Positions 42,310 through 52,063 of a DNA stretch of 64,000 bases are shown one piece after another. The stretch is taken from positions 62,001 through 126,000 of the forward strand of contig JAAZBM010000011.1 in the NCBI GenBank assembly GCA_012513815.1, written 5' to 3'. Within the stretch, counting starts at the first letter, position 1, and every line of letters starts with the position of its first letter. The position numbers were made by a program, and so were the translations under genes. The notes under the pieces are model-generated. The model was not told the origin of the DNA and did not search any database. It saw only the letters and a list, made by a program, of their open reading frames with translations. The stretch comes from Candidatus Sumerlaeota bacterium (lineage in GTDB: Bacteria > Sumerlaeota > Sumerlaeia > Sumerlaeales > Sumerlaeaceae).

Positions 42310-43464
42310 ATGAGATTGACCTCTGTCCTCACATCAATCGCGACAGCCTGCCTAGCCCTGTTGGGAACCACGGCCGTGAACGCGCAAAATATCGGGAATC
42401 CCCCCATGGCAACCGATGGCCTGATTATAGTTGAAGGCGCTAACGAGATGTTTGGCAATCGCACGAATGCAGGCGTCAAGTCGGCAGAGAAGGGAAAATA
42501 TATCGTTCTGGAATCCAAGGCGACAACCGGTTACACGATGGTCTCCCGACAAACGAAATTCCCGTATAATGAACTGATTCCTAGTTGGAACGTGTGGTGC
42601 CCCAAAGGCGCCGGCGTTCGTCTGTTGCTCAGCACTGCCGTTACACCCGGCAATAATGACTGGTTCGAGGCCGCACGTTGGGGCGACTACCAGTTCCCCT
42701 ATCCGGTGGAGTTCAAGCAGAAGGTGCCCGGCGGCGAATATGTCACCGACACCCTCCTGCTCAAAGGAACGTCTTCCTATATTTCGTGGCGTGTCGAATT
42801 CTATCGTGGTTCGACCAATATCGAATCTCCCAAGCTCAGCTTGCTGGCGGCATCGTACAGCAACACGCTGAAGAAAAAGAAAATCTACGCAGCCTACGGC
42901 GACAAGCGGCCTTTCTTTATGGAACCGACCGGCAAAAAGTTTCAGCTCGATGTTCCCTATACGACGCAGGTCGTCTCGGATAAATCCCGCGTGAATGAGA
43001 TTTGCTCGCCGACGAGTGTCGTCACCGCCATCGCGAAATTCGGCATCCGCGCAGACCTCGACCGTGCTTGCGATCTTGTCTATGAACCTTACGAGAAGAT
43101 TTACGGCAACTGGATTCGCGCGGTCTCCCTCGGTTCGCAGTTTGGCGCGCGAGGCTACATCACACGCTTCCGCAATATCTCGCAAGTCAACGAGACGTTA
43201 CGCAAAGGCTACACGATTTGCGCCTCGATTAAGTTCCCCGATAACGCCGTTCCCAAGGACGAGCTACCGCTGATGTATGGCAATCGCGGAACGGACGGGC
43301 ACTTGATTTGCCTCATCGGCATTGACAAAGACGGATGGATTATTACACACGATAGCGCCAGTCGCAAAAACGGCGTGGCGTGCCGCTGGTCGCAGAACGC
43401 GATGAAGAAGGTCTGGGTTGACGCTCGCGGCGGCGTAGGGTACGTTTTCACGGGGAAACGCTAA
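42310..43464 (+). CDS. Exported C39-like cysteine peptidase
   Basis: 384 residues. Signal peptide LTSVLTSIATACLALLGTTA; residues 30-200 form a beta-rich ligand-binding-like domain (WNVWCPKGAGVRLLLSTAV, GDYQFPYPVEFKQKVPGGEY); the C-terminal papain-like domain has NEICSPTSVVTAIAKFG (catalytic Cys about 231), GTDGHLICLIGIDKDGW (His) and ITHDSA (Asp), a Cys-His-Asp arrangement typical of peptidase C39-like domains. It may process a peptide or peptidoglycan stem at the surface. The next gene overlaps it by one base (TAATG). Confidence 0.8.
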   Translation: MRLTSVLTSIATACLALLGTTAVNAQNIGNPPMATDGLIIVEGANEMFGNRTNAGVKSAEKGKYIVLESKATTGYTMVSRQTKFPYNELIPSWNVWCPKGAGVRLLLSTAVTPGNNDWFEAARWGDYQFPYPVEFKQKVPGGEYVTDTLLLKGTSSYISWRVEFYRGSTNIESPKLSLLAASYSNTLKKKKIYAAYGDKRPFFMEPTGKKFQLDVPYTTQVVSDKSRVNEICSPTSVVTAIAKFGIRADLDRACDLVYEPYEKIYGNWIRAVSLGSQFGARGYITRFRNISQVNETLRKGYTICASIKFPDNAVPKDELPLMYGNRGTDGHLICLIGIDKDGWIITHDSASRKNGVACRWSQNAMKKVWVDARGGVGYVFTGKR

Positions 43465-45299
43465 TGGAAATTCTGTGGGGACTCTGCCTTTTTATCCCCA
43501 TAGTTCTGTGCGTTTTCGCTTTTATGGGACAATGGCGACGGTGGCCGCTGGCCGCTCTGGCGCTGTGGTTGCCAACCGTTCTGCCATTTGTCAATTCGCT
43601 GTTTTACGCCACGACACAACACTCATTTCCGCTGTGGTGTTGGTTGCCGATTTGCTATCTGCCACTGGGAATCGTCGGGTTATGGCGGGCGCCATCATCG
43701 ACGCCACTGGCGGAACGTGTTCTGTCGCTGCCCGCGCGAACACTGCGCCATTCGCCGCTCATCGCGCTTTGTGGCGGGAGCATTTTGCTGTTGACCTTTG
43801 CGGCGGCTCTCGCGCCCGAAGTCCGCGGCGACTCCATTATATACCACATTTCGGCGGCCATGCTGTTTTCTGTCAACGAGCGCATGATCGAGATTCCGAA
43901 CTCCATCCTGACGTACATTCCGCAAGCGCAACAGATGCTCTACAGTGTTTGCTTGGACGCGCACTCGGAGACACTGGCGCGGCTGTTCCACTGGTTCTCG
44001 GGCATTTTGCTTGTGGCGGGCACATACGAGATTGCACGGCAAATCCTCAAGCTCTCGAAGAAGCTCTCGTTGTGCGCCACGCTGTTGCTGCTGCTCGTGC
44101 CCGTCTGGACATACCTTGCGACTTCCACTTATGTTGACTTGGCGACAGCCGTCTGGACACTCGCGGCCTTCTACATTCTGCTGCTGCGCCCCGAGGTGGA
44201 TAACCTCGCCGACAGAAAATCGATTCTCATTGCCGGACTGTTGGCGGGCGCAGCAATCAGCACCAAATACACGGCGATTCTGACGGGACTTCTCCCCCTT
44301 TGCGCCGTACTCGTGGCGCAACAGTTCGAGCGCATCGCTCGCAAACACGACACCGTACGGAGCGCAATCGCCAAGATTCTGCTTTTTGCGGCGATGGCAT
44401 TCATCGTCTTTTCGCCGTGGCTTGTGCGCAACTACATATGGACCGGCAATCCCGTTTGCCCGAGCTTCATGAGCATTCTGGGGCCGTCATCTGTTCCGCC
44501 CGAAACACTCGTGTGGGGCGACATCCAGCCCGGGCCGAAGTACACGGCGCTCGCGACTAATGTGTGGACGCTTCTCGCGACGATGTTCTGGTCTCTCTCG
44601 GAATTCGGCAACTATCTGCCGACACTCGCGCTCATCCTCGCGCTCATGTGTTTCGTCACCGACCGCCGCCACGCTTTCCCGCGGCCTGTCAAGCTGATTA
44701 TCATCTTCCTCGTGACGGCGTACATCCTTGGCGTGCCGACCGGAGCGCTGCGCAGTGACAGCCGCTATATTATGGCGCATGTGGGGTTGCTTGCCATCCT
44801 ATGCGTCTACTGGTTTCAGTTTCTGTACCTCGCTTGCCCGCAATATCAAAAGCAACTGATGCGGTTGGCAACGGGCGGAATCCTGCTGATGCTGCTCGCC
44901 TATGGACGCACTACCATCCTGATGTTTTATGACCTCAACGAGAAGATAATACCGCCCGTCACTCAAAACGCACGGGACGAATATCGCGCGCAACGGTTGC
45001 GGAATTATGCGGCTTCAATGAAGTTGGCGCAATCTGAGTTTGCCCGCAACGAATACGACAACGGAAAAATCCTCGGGGTTTGTTACCCGGCACGGATGAA
45101 TTATGTTTTGGGTGGGCAACCCATCTCGCCAACGGCGGCACTACCCGAGCCTGACGGGCTCAGGGCAAGCGATGTTCCGCTGCTGTATGCGAACAATATT
45201 CGGTGGGTCTTTGGCCAAGTGCCACAAGAAGCAGCGGCGCTACTCGAACCACGGCTGACGATTGACGAAGAGACACTCTACGCTGTTCCACAGCGTTAG
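43464..45299 (+). CDS. GT-C type membrane glycosyltransferase-like protein (PMT/ArnT-like)
   Basis: 611 residues with about eleven membrane helices, starting at the ATG that overlaps the C39 stop. The first large periplasmic loop carries the acidic region ALAPEVRGDSIIYHISAAML, in the place of the catalytic Asp of GT-C enzymes, and a later loop has AISTKYTAIL, also seen in PMT_2-type proteins. The C-terminal 130 residues are soluble. It probably transfers a sugar from a polyprenyl-phosphate donor to a lipid or protein. Acceptor and sugar are unknown. It ends in a tail-to-tail overlap of four bases with the VKOR gene. Confidence 0.75.
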   Translation: MEILWGLCLFIPIVLCVFAFMGQWRRWPLAALALWLPTVLPFVNSLFYATTQHSFPLWCWLPICYLPLGIVGLWRAPSSTPLAERVLSLPARTLRHSPLIALCGGSILLLTFAAALAPEVRGDSIIYHISAAMLFSVNERMIEIPNSILTYIPQAQQMLYSVCLDAHSETLARLFHWFSGILLVAGTYEIARQILKLSKKLSLCATLLLLLVPVWTYLATSTYVDLATAVWTLAAFYILLLRPEVDNLADRKSILIAGLLAGAAISTKYTAILTGLLPLCAVLVAQQFERIARKHDTVRSAIAKILLFAAMAFIVFSPWLVRNYIWTGNPVCPSFMSILGPSSVPPETLVWGDIQPGPKYTALATNVWTLLATMFWSLSEFGNYLPTLALILALMCFVTDRRHAFPRPVKLIIIFLVTAYILGVPTGALRSDSRYIMAHVGLLAILCVYWFQFLYLACPQYQKQLMRLATGGILLMLLAYGRTTILMFYDLNEKIIPPVTQNARDEYRAQRLRNYAASMKLAQSEFARNEYDNGKILGVCYPARMNYVLGGQPISPTAALPEPDGLRASDVPLLYANNIRWVFGQVPQEAAALLEPRLTIDEETLYAVPQR

Positions 45300-46438
45300 T
45301 TCTTGTTCAGGCCGCCCTTAATTCCTTTGACGATACCGGAGGGATTCAGCCGTCCGGTGTGCGTCCAAAGAATATTGCCCTCACCATCAATCAGCAACAT
45401 CTTGGGCATACTGTCCATCAGATTGGCAAGGTCGCCACGCAGCTGAGAATACTCAATCGCGATCTTTGTGACAGGCAAATCCTCGACAGATTTGTCGGTC
45501 AACTGTTGCGTGATAAGATACGAGCACTCGTCGCAAATCGGGTCAAAGGCGAGCAGAAATACCGGCGCTTTGTGGCGCAACGCGCTCATGACAGAACTGT
45601 TGTCCGCAACCACCTTCCACCCATGCGCGCGCAAGGCACGTGTTTCCTCGGTATCGCGGGAAGAATCTGTTGTCTTGTAGACGCCGGTCTTTGCTTTCGG
45701 CGTGGGTGTGCCCTCTACGGTAGTTGTAGGAGTGACCGCGGGCGTCGGCGTATAGATTGGCACAGGTGTCGGAGTCGGCTTGCTCTTGTCGCGTGTGCTG
45801 CCGGGCGGAATCAAATCGATGTCATGCTCAATGGGCACACCGCCGTCTTCCGCAAGCTGCTTGTACTTGTACGGGAACCATTGACGCCCATAGCAGTTTT
45901 CGACGTTCTTGAAGAGCATAGCAGGCACACACAGCGCCAAGCTGACCAGAATAAACACCGAGAAGACGGCAAAGGTACGCATCAGAAGTTTCCATTTGGG
46001 CAGGAACGGCGTCAAGGCAGGCCACAACGCGATGGCCTCGCAAAGCATCAGGAAGCAAACGAAATAACACCACGGACAAATCTTGTGCAAGTAGACAATC
46101 TCGGTGGCGCGCAACCAACCAAGGAAACCGTAACCACCAAGTATCATCAAGCCCTTGAAATACGCCCACCAGTTGCCCGAACGCGCGAAATTCGTCAGCG
46201 CGATTTGCACAACGTAATAGAATGTCCCAAGTGCCGCGATGGAGAACGGGCCAATGTAGGAGAACTTGCCACGAATGATTGAAGTGCAAGCGAAAATACC
46301 TGAGGCCGGGCATGGCATGGAGTCCGCCGAAATCACTCGCGCCGATATCAGCAACAAATAAAACGCGACGGCAAAGCCCATGAATTCGATTATTAATATC
46401 GGCCATGAAACCCATGGCATTACTTTCTTTTTAGACAT
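45296..46438 (-). CDS. VKOR-thioredoxin fusion (disulfide-forming oxidoreductase)
   Basis: 380 residues from the ATG at 46438 (AAAGG about 9 bases upstream). The VKOR domain has four to five helices with the loop-cysteine motif CPASGIFACTSIIRGKFSYI and the active CPWC (about residues 126-129). A Pro/Thr-rich linker (KPTPTPVPIYTPTPAVTPTT) connects to a periplasmic thioredoxin-like domain with CDEC in FDPICDECSYLIT. VKOR regenerates oxidised thiols by passing electrons to quinone, so the protein both catalyses and recycles disulfide formation in exported proteins. VKOR-Trx fusions are known in Cyanobacteria, Actinobacteria and others. Stop codon overlaps that of the GT-C gene. Confidence 0.88.
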   Translation of the reverse strand: MSKKKVMPWVSWPILIIEFMGFAVAFYLLLISARVISADSMPCPASGIFACTSIIRGKFSYIGPFSIAALGTFYYVVQIALTNFARSGNWWAYFKGLMILGGYGFLGWLRATEIVYLHKICPWCYFVCFLMLCEAIALWPALTPFLPKWKLLMRTFAVFSVFILVSLALCVPAMLFKNVENCYGRQWFPYKYKQLAEDGGVPIEHDIDLIPPGSTRDKSKPTPTPVPIYTPTPAVTPTTTVEGTPTPKAKTGVYKTTDSSRDTEETRALRAHGWKVVADNSSVMSALRHKAPVFLLAFDPICDECSYLITQQLTDKSVEDLPVTKIAIEYSQLRGDLANLMDSMPKMLLIDGEGNILWTHTGRLNPSGIVKGIKGGLNKN

Positions 46439-46508
46439 CCAACAAAAACCTTTAATCACCTAATGCAACATTTGTCAATCAAAGCAAGAATGTTTCTTGC
46501 TCGTTATT

Positions 46509-47498
46509 CTATTCGTTGTTCTCCGATAGAAATACATCCCCAACGTTGAGCAGATTACCATTAATAATATCCGCGCCACTCATCGCTCGTTTGCCTTGTG
46601 GTTGCGCCTCGGTAATCAACAGATGCTGATCGCCCGTGCGCACAAGGAAACCGCGCCCTTTCACAAGCGCCGTAACCGTCCCCGGTGCCGCCTTCGCAAC
46701 AAGTTCGCCATCATCGGCATAATCTTTTTCGAAACCTTTCAGGGATTCGGCGCGGAGGAATTTCCACATCTCTTTGGCTTTCCCGCGATAGCTGAACGCC
46801 GTCGGCCACGGGCGCATTCCCATCATATGGCAGATAATCTTATCGCCGCTTTGCGTCCAGTCAATCAGGCCATCAGACTTCTTGAGCATCGGCGCGTAAC
46901 TCGCCTTGCTCTCATCCTGCGGAGTGCTGACAATCTTGCCGGTCTTCTCAATCTTGTCCAGTTCCTTAATCAGCAAACCGGCGCCGAGTAAACTCAGAGC
47001 ATTGGACACCAAGGAGGCGTCATCATCCGGGATAATGTCCAATTCCTCGCAGGAGATAATGGCGCCCGTGTCAAGCCCCTCCTCCATGACCATGATGCTC
47101 ACACCCGTTTTGAGTTCGGCATCGATAATGGCGCGCTGAATCGGCGCGGCGCCACGATACTTTGGCAGGAGACTGGCATGGATGTTGATGCAACCATAAG
47201 TCGGGAGTTCCAAAACTTCCTTCGGTAGAATCTTGCCATATGCGGCAACGACGATACAATCGGGAGAATACACGGCAAGCTCTTTGTCAAACGCCATGCC
47301 CTTAATCTTTTCGGGTTGCAGGACAGGCAGACCATTCTTGAGGGCGAGCGTCTTGACCGGAGGCGGCGTCAGCGTTCGGCCACGACCGACAGGCTTATCA
47401 GGCTGTGTGACGACAGCCACAACTTCATGTGCCGACTGAATGAGTTTCATCAGCGGCGCAACCGCGAAATCCGGTGTACCCATGTATACGATTCTCAA
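46509..47498 (-). CDS. fmt: Methionyl-tRNA formyltransferase
   Basis: 329 residues, normal length. N-terminal formyl-transfer domain: MRIVYMGTPDFAVAPLMKL, then GRGRTLTPPPVKTLA and the active-site block CINIHASLLPKYRGAAP followed by MVMEEGLDTGAII, with catalytic His and Asp conserved. A C-terminal OB-like domain binds the tRNA. It formylates initiator Met-tRNA. The usual partner def is not adjacent. Single gene, oriented away from the CPBP gene. Confidence 0.96.
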   Translation of the reverse strand: MRIVYMGTPDFAVAPLMKLIQSAHEVVAVVTQPDKPVGRGRTLTPPPVKTLALKNGLPVLQPEKIKGMAFDKELAVYSPDCIVVAAYGKILPKEVLELPTYGCINIHASLLPKYRGAAPIQRAIIDAELKTGVSIMVMEEGLDTGAIISCEELDIIPDDDASLVSNALSLLGAGLLIKELDKIEKTGKIVSTPQDESKASYAPMLKKSDGLIDWTQSGDKIICHMMGMRPWPTAFSYRGKAKEMWKFLRAESLKGFEKDYADDGELVAKAAPGTVTALVKGRGFLVRTGDQHLLITEAQPQGKRAMSGADIINGNLLNVGDVFLSENNE

Positions 47499-47630
47499 AG
47501 GACTTTTCTCCTTGGCATTAATCTGTGTTTTCTTTTAGATACCATACACTTGATGACGAGAATCATACAAGCATTCGAAGCGAGACACTGTATATAACGT
47601 GCAGAACGATTCTCATGAGGGGAGCATCAA

Positions 47631-48563
47631 ATGTTTGAACGAATGATGAAATCCGCAAAACCCAACCCGGACCTCTTCAGCGGTCTGGTTGTCGCATTGC
47701 TGACGCTTCTGTGTCTCATAATATACAGGCATATTCTCCCTTCTGTAAACAACTTCACACAACTCCTTATCAACGAGACAACCATCGTTTTGATTGCGTT
47801 TCTCGCGATGCGTTTCCATCGTGTTTCCCCTCGGGTCGTGCTCCCCATTCGGATGCCACGCTTCAGGCAAATCGCAGGAATCATTTTGCTCGGGGGCTGC
47901 ACATTCTATTTGAGCGCGATGGTCAACATCGTAACCATGCCGTTGTTTTCCCAAATGGATATTGACGCGTTCAACAATCAAATGAAAGAGATGATGACAT
48001 CGTCGTCTCTGCCTGTGATGCTGCTGATGTGCGCCCTACTGCCCGGCATTTGCGAAGAGATTCTTTTCCGTGGGTTTATCCAGTATTCGTGCTCGAGACT
48101 GAAGAAGCGTTGGATGATTCCGTGCGTTGTCGGCCTACTTTTCGGAATCGTTCACTTTCATCTCTTTAGGATTCTCCCGACTGCGATTATTGGCATCGCG
48201 CTGAGCTTCATCATGCTTCGTTCGCAAAACATCAGCCTTTCAATGCTTGGGCATTTCCTCAACAACGCCACTGTAATTTTGATATCTTATGTGGGAACGA
48301 CGATGTACCCGAAAACGACGGATTTCTCGGACCACACGCTCTCGCCGGATCTCTATGTGTTTGCCATTGGGCTGTTCCTGTTCTTCGGCAGTCTTCTGCC
48401 TCTCGTCCTCTACGGCAGCAACATCCTTTTGCTAGGCAAAGACGAAAAACTGCCTGCTCCCGACGTCATCAAACGTCACATCTTCCGATGCTTCTTCATC
48501 TCTGTCCTGTTGTTAGCGCTCGGAAGCGGCGTTGTGGCATTCAGCCTTAAGATGGCCATCTAA
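47631..48563 (+). CDS. CPBP-family intramembrane metalloprotease
   Basis: 310 residues with about seven membrane helices. Motifs: GICEEILFRGFIQY (the Glu-Glu-x3-Arg motif), FGIVHFHLFRILPTAIIG (His-x3-Phe) and MLGHFLNNATVI (third conserved motif with His and Asn). These Abi/CAAX (CPBP) proteins process or regulate membrane-bound peptides and prenylated substrates; natural substrates are mostly unknown in bacteria. GAGGGGAG lies 7 bases before the ATG. Single gene between divergent fmt and hisD. Confidence 0.88.
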   Translation: MFERMMKSAKPNPDLFSGLVVALLTLLCLIIYRHILPSVNNFTQLLINETTIVLIAFLAMRFHRVSPRVVLPIRMPRFRQIAGIILLGGCTFYLSAMVNIVTMPLFSQMDIDAFNNQMKEMMTSSSLPVMLLMCALLPGICEEILFRGFIQYSCSRLKKRWMIPCVVGLLFGIVHFHLFRILPTAIIGIALSFIMLRSQNISLSMLGHFLNNATVILISYVGTTMYPKTTDFSDHTLSPDLYVFAIGLFLFFGSLLPLVLYGSNILLLGKDEKLPAPDVIKRHIFRCFFISVLLLALGSGVVAFSLKMAI

Positions 48564-48640
48564 CTCCCTTGGGGCATGAAATCTCCGGCTCGTAACAAAT
48601 CCCCGTTCCCGTTTGTATGATGTAGTAGTGAGGAATTAAA

Positions 48641-49930
48641 ATGCGAGTTTATGATTATCCGGCGGAGAAACCGGAGTTGATGGCAAAGTTTGCCAAAGCG
48701 GAACAACGCGATAACAGTGTTGACGCGATTGTTGCCAATATCATCAACGAGGTACGTGCTCACGGTGACGATGCTGTCTTTGATTTTACCGAGAAGTTCG
48801 ACAAAGTTCGGCTTACCCCCGAGACAGTCAAAGCTGACCCCGCTGTCTGTGCTGCCGCATGGGAGAAACTCGACCCGGATCTGCGCGACGCTCTGGTGTA
48901 CGCGGCCAATGGAATTCGCGAATTCCATGCGAGACAACTGCCCGAATCATTCACTCTCACTCGTCCCAATGGCACCCGCCTGACCCAACGCATTCGCCCG
49001 TTGCGTCGCGTCGGCGTCTATGTCCCGGGAGGACGCGCCACTTACCCCAGCACGGTTTTGATGAATGTCATTCCGGCGCAAGTCGCGGGCGTCAAGGATA
49101 TTGTCATGGTCACCCCACCGGTTCACGGTGACCCGACTTGCTTCACGCCTTTTGCGTGCGCGCACATGCTCGGCATCGCGGACAATGTTTATACTGTCGG
49201 CGGCGCACAGGCTGTGGCTGCATTGGCGTTCGGGACGAAAACGCTCGAGCGTGTCGACAAAGTCGTCGGCCCCGGCAACGCTTTTGTTGCTTGCGCGAAA
49301 CGGATGCTATACGGTATTATCGACATTGACTCTGTCGCAGGCGAAAGCGAAGTTCTGATCATCGCGGACAAAACAGCGAATCCCGCTTTCATCGCGGCGG
49401 ACTTGTTTGCGCAGGCGGAACACACCGGAAACGAAACGGTTGTTTTGCTTGGTATCGGCGCGGACTTTGATTTTGAAGCTGTCGAAAAACAAATCGCGGC
49501 GCAAATCGCGACGGCACCACGCCGCGTGCAAATCGAGAGTACGCTGAGCAAGAACAGCTTTTTCGTTCGCGTACCGGATGCCGAGACCGCCATCGAAGTC
49601 GCGAACGCAAAAGCGCCCGAACATCTGGAAATTCTTGCGGAGAATGATGCCGCCATCGCTGAGAAGATCGACGCCGTTGGCGCTATTTTCCTTGGCCCAT
49701 GGACACCCGAGCCCGTCGGCGATTATGTCGCCGGACCAAACCACGTGCTGCCAACCGGCGGAACGGCGCGGTTCTTCTCGCCGCTCGGAGTCGATTCCTT
49801 CTTGAAGCGGAGCAATGTGCTCTGCTATAACGAAAACTCGTTTGCTGAGGCCGCGCCGCACACCATCGCGCTGGCTGCAAACGAAGGGCTTTTCGCTCAT
49901 GCCAACGCCGTCAAAATCCGTCAGAAATAA
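48641..49930 (+). CDS. hisD: Histidinol dehydrogenase
   Basis: 429 residues. VDAIVANIINEVRAHGDDAV, YVPGGRATYPSTVLM, VDKVVGPGNAFVACAKR, DSVAGESEVLIIADKTANP and AEHTGNETVVLLG are diagnostic of HisD, with conserved His, Glu and Asp residues for Zn binding and catalysis. It performs the last two oxidations of histidine synthesis, histidinol to histidine. No other his gene is near, so the pathway is scattered. GAGGA precedes the ATG by about 6 bases. The next gene (rsmD) starts 23 bases downstream. Confidence 0.95.
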   Translation: MRVYDYPAEKPELMAKFAKAEQRDNSVDAIVANIINEVRAHGDDAVFDFTEKFDKVRLTPETVKADPAVCAAAWEKLDPDLRDALVYAANGIREFHARQLPESFTLTRPNGTRLTQRIRPLRRVGVYVPGGRATYPSTVLMNVIPAQVAGVKDIVMVTPPVHGDPTCFTPFACAHMLGIADNVYTVGGAQAVAALAFGTKTLERVDKVVGPGNAFVACAKRMLYGIIDIDSVAGESEVLIIADKTANPAFIAADLFAQAEHTGNETVVLLGIGADFDFEAVEKQIAAQIATAPRRVQIESTLSKNSFFVRVPDAETAIEVANAKAPEHLEILAENDAAIAEKIDAVGAIFLGPWTPEPVGDYVAGPNHVLPTGGTARFFSPLGVDSFLKRSNVLCYNENSFAEAAPHTIALAANEGLFAHANAVKIRQK

Positions 49931-49953
49931 TCACTCCGGAGAAGCTGTTTACT

Positions 49954-50547
49954 GTGCGCATCATCGCCGGGAATAATCGCGGGACAACGCTCAAGGCTCC
50001 CAAAGGGATGGCGACGCGGCCAACACTGGGACGCGTCAGAGAGTCGCTGTTCTCCATCCTCGGAGGCACATTCAACAACATCACTGTCGTCGATTTGTTT
50101 GCCGGAGCCGGAGGGCTTGGATTCGAAGCGCTTAGCCGTGGAGCGAAGCGGTGCTATTTCGTCGAGAAGAGTTTTGCCGCCATCGGATGTCTTCGTGAGA
50201 ATGCCGCAAAGCTGCACTATGACCGACGCGGAGAGAATGCGCAAGCTCTCATCATTGCCAAAGACGCGATTGCTTTTTGCAAAACGCCACTGAGCGACGC
50301 CACCGACACCGCCGACCTGATTTTTCTTGACCCGCCCTATAACGTCGGATTGGCGCACAGAACCATGCAGGCAATTCAGTCCTGTGAATGGGTGGCGCAA
50401 GGCGCAACAGTCGTGTGCCAATGCGGAGCACGCGAAGCCGTCGAAGCACAATATGGCAATCTGCGCTGTATCCGAACGGAAGTGTATGGCGACACGGCCG
50501 TACATTTTTACGACGAAGAAAAAACCAACACGGAACAGACCTCATGA
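49954..50547 (+). CDS. rsmD: 16S rRNA (guanine966-N2)-methyltransferase
   Basis: 197 residues from a GTG start with GGAGAAG about 10 bases upstream. SAM-binding VVDLFAGAGGLGFEALSRG and the amino-methyltransferase motif DLIFLDPPYNVG (DPPY) are present, with the RsmD-specific N-terminus RIIAGNNRGTTLKAP. It methylates G966 in the 30S subunit. The stop overlaps the ATG of the flippase gene (ATGA), so translation of the two is coupled. coaD, often next to rsmD, is absent. Confidence 0.93.
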   Translation: MRIIAGNNRGTTLKAPKGMATRPTLGRVRESLFSILGGTFNNITVVDLFAGAGGLGFEALSRGAKRCYFVEKSFAAIGCLRENAAKLHYDRRGENAQALIIAKDAIAFCKTPLSDATDTADLIFLDPPYNVGLAHRTMQAIQSCEWVAQGATVVCQCGAREAVEAQYGNLRCIRTEVYGDTAVHFYDEEKTNTEQTS

Positions 50548-51974
50548 ACCTGTCCAGACAAACTGTTGTTGTTGCGGCGGCCCGCCTGACCACACAGGCG
50601 GCAATCGTCATCAGCGGAATTGTCATCGGACGCTTCCTCTTGCGGGAACAAGCCGGAATCGTTCAAAAAGGGTTACTCGTGACCAACATGTGCATCCTTA
50701 TGGGCATGTTTGGCATACAAACATTTCTCTATACCGCCCTACCCAAAACACCCGATGAAAACAAACGCTCGCTCTTTGTTCAGAGCCTGCTGTTTTTGTC
50801 CGTCATCGGCGCGCTGTTGGCTACCGCGGTTTTCGTGGGACGTGTGCCACTGGCGCACTACCTCAATGCTCCCGAGATGACTTCGCTCCTAATGTGGGCT
50901 GCGCTGAGCATCCTCCTCTCACTGCCCGCAGGCGCCGCCGAGCCGCTGCTCATCGCCACCGGACATCCGTGGCGAGCGCTCTGCATGGCCATCCCCGCAA
51001 GCTGTCTCCAACTCGCGGTTCTCTTCTATGCCTGCGTCTTTGCCCCCGACAACGCAACCGCCATCCCCAAGGCCGTATTCATCGGGCTTACACTGGCGGC
51101 ACTAACGCGTGTCATCATCGGGTTATTCCATGCGGCAACCACACTCCGAGGAAAATGGATGCCCACTCAATGGCATCAATCGCTCAAAGATATGATGTCG
51201 TTTATTCTGCCCGTCGGCGCGGTCAGCATCATCGACACACTCGCCGTCCTGCTCGACCGCAACATCGTCGCACGTTTCTTTTCCTCCGGCGATTACGCGC
51301 TCTATGCCTACGGCGCGGCGGAAATCCCGTTGATTGGCCTACTCATTGGTTCTGTCACACCCGTGTTGCTGCCTGAGTTTTCGCGCCTTTTCCATCAGGG
51401 GAAAACCACCGAAATGACAGAGCTTTGGCACCGTGCTTGCCTCAAAACGGCGACGGTTCTGTTCACCTTCTTCACGCTCTTCATGTTCATCGCCCCCTCG
51501 TTTCTTGTGCTTTTGTATTCCGAAACATATCGAGAATCCTCTCTTTACATGCGTATTTACCTCTGTATGTTGCCCCTGCGAATCACCGCCTTTATGCCCC
51601 TTCTTTATGTTCTGGGGAAACAGAATCTGGTGCTCGTCGGCTCCGTTGGCGACCTAACGTTCAACGCCTTGCTCAGCCTCACACTGGTATGCCTAACGCC
51701 GCTTGGCATGGCCGGAGCTGCCATTGCCACTGTCACAAGCACCATCTGCCAATCGGTGTTTTATCTGTCTGTCATTCGGCGCTCGCTCAATCTGCCGTGG
51801 AACAGACTGCTGCCGTGGGCGCAACTCGCCCGCAAGGCCGTGTTTTGCTTGCTCTGTTTTCTGCCGACAGCCGCCATCGTTATTTCTTTGCCGACCATGT
51901 CACCTCTGGCGATTTGCGTTATAGGCGGAGTCAACTTGACACTGTGCTTGCGGATGGCAAACTTCAGAATCTAA
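50544..51974 (+). CDS. MOP-superfamily flippase (polysaccharide/lipid-linked oligosaccharide exporter)
   Basis: 476 residues from the ATG at 50544, which overlaps the rsmD stop; a longer frame from 50388 reads through rsmD and is rejected. Twelve or more helices, starting QTVVVAAARLTTQAAIVISG, with the Wzx/MurJ/RfbX-like pattern of paired halves (LPVGAVSIIDTLAVLLDRNI, AYGAAEIPLIGLLIGSVTPV). Members move undecaprenyl-linked glycan across the inner membrane. No sugar-polymer genes are directly adjacent, but GT-C proteins, ugd and glmU elsewhere in the window could belong to the same process. Confidence 0.85.
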   Translation: MNLSRQTVVVAAARLTTQAAIVISGIVIGRFLLREQAGIVQKGLLVTNMCILMGMFGIQTFLYTALPKTPDENKRSLFVQSLLFLSVIGALLATAVFVGRVPLAHYLNAPEMTSLLMWAALSILLSLPAGAAEPLLIATGHPWRALCMAIPASCLQLAVLFYACVFAPDNATAIPKAVFIGLTLAALTRVIIGLFHAATTLRGKWMPTQWHQSLKDMMSFILPVGAVSIIDTLAVLLDRNIVARFFSSGDYALYAYGAAEIPLIGLLIGSVTPVLLPEFSRLFHQGKTTEMTELWHRACLKTATVLFTFFTLFMFIAPSFLVLLYSETYRESSLYMRIYLCMLPLRITAFMPLLYVLGKQNLVLVGSVGDLTFNALLSLTLVCLTPLGMAGAAIATVTSTICQSVFYLSVIRRSLNLPWNRLLPWAQLARKAVFCLLCFLPTAAIVISLPTMSPLAICVIGGVNLTLCLRMANFRI

Positions 51975-52063
51975 TATTTTTCTCAATATATATATTTAGA
52001 GGCTGGCTGTACTTTATAAATTGGTAAAACCATAATTTAGATTTTAGAGAACAGTAAACAACA

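Noticed and set aside
50388-50543. Upstream extension of the flippase into rsmD
   Set aside because: The frame overlaps rsmD by 160 bases and the residues are basic and unrelated; the ATG at 50544 overlaps the rsmD stop as a normal ATGA junction.
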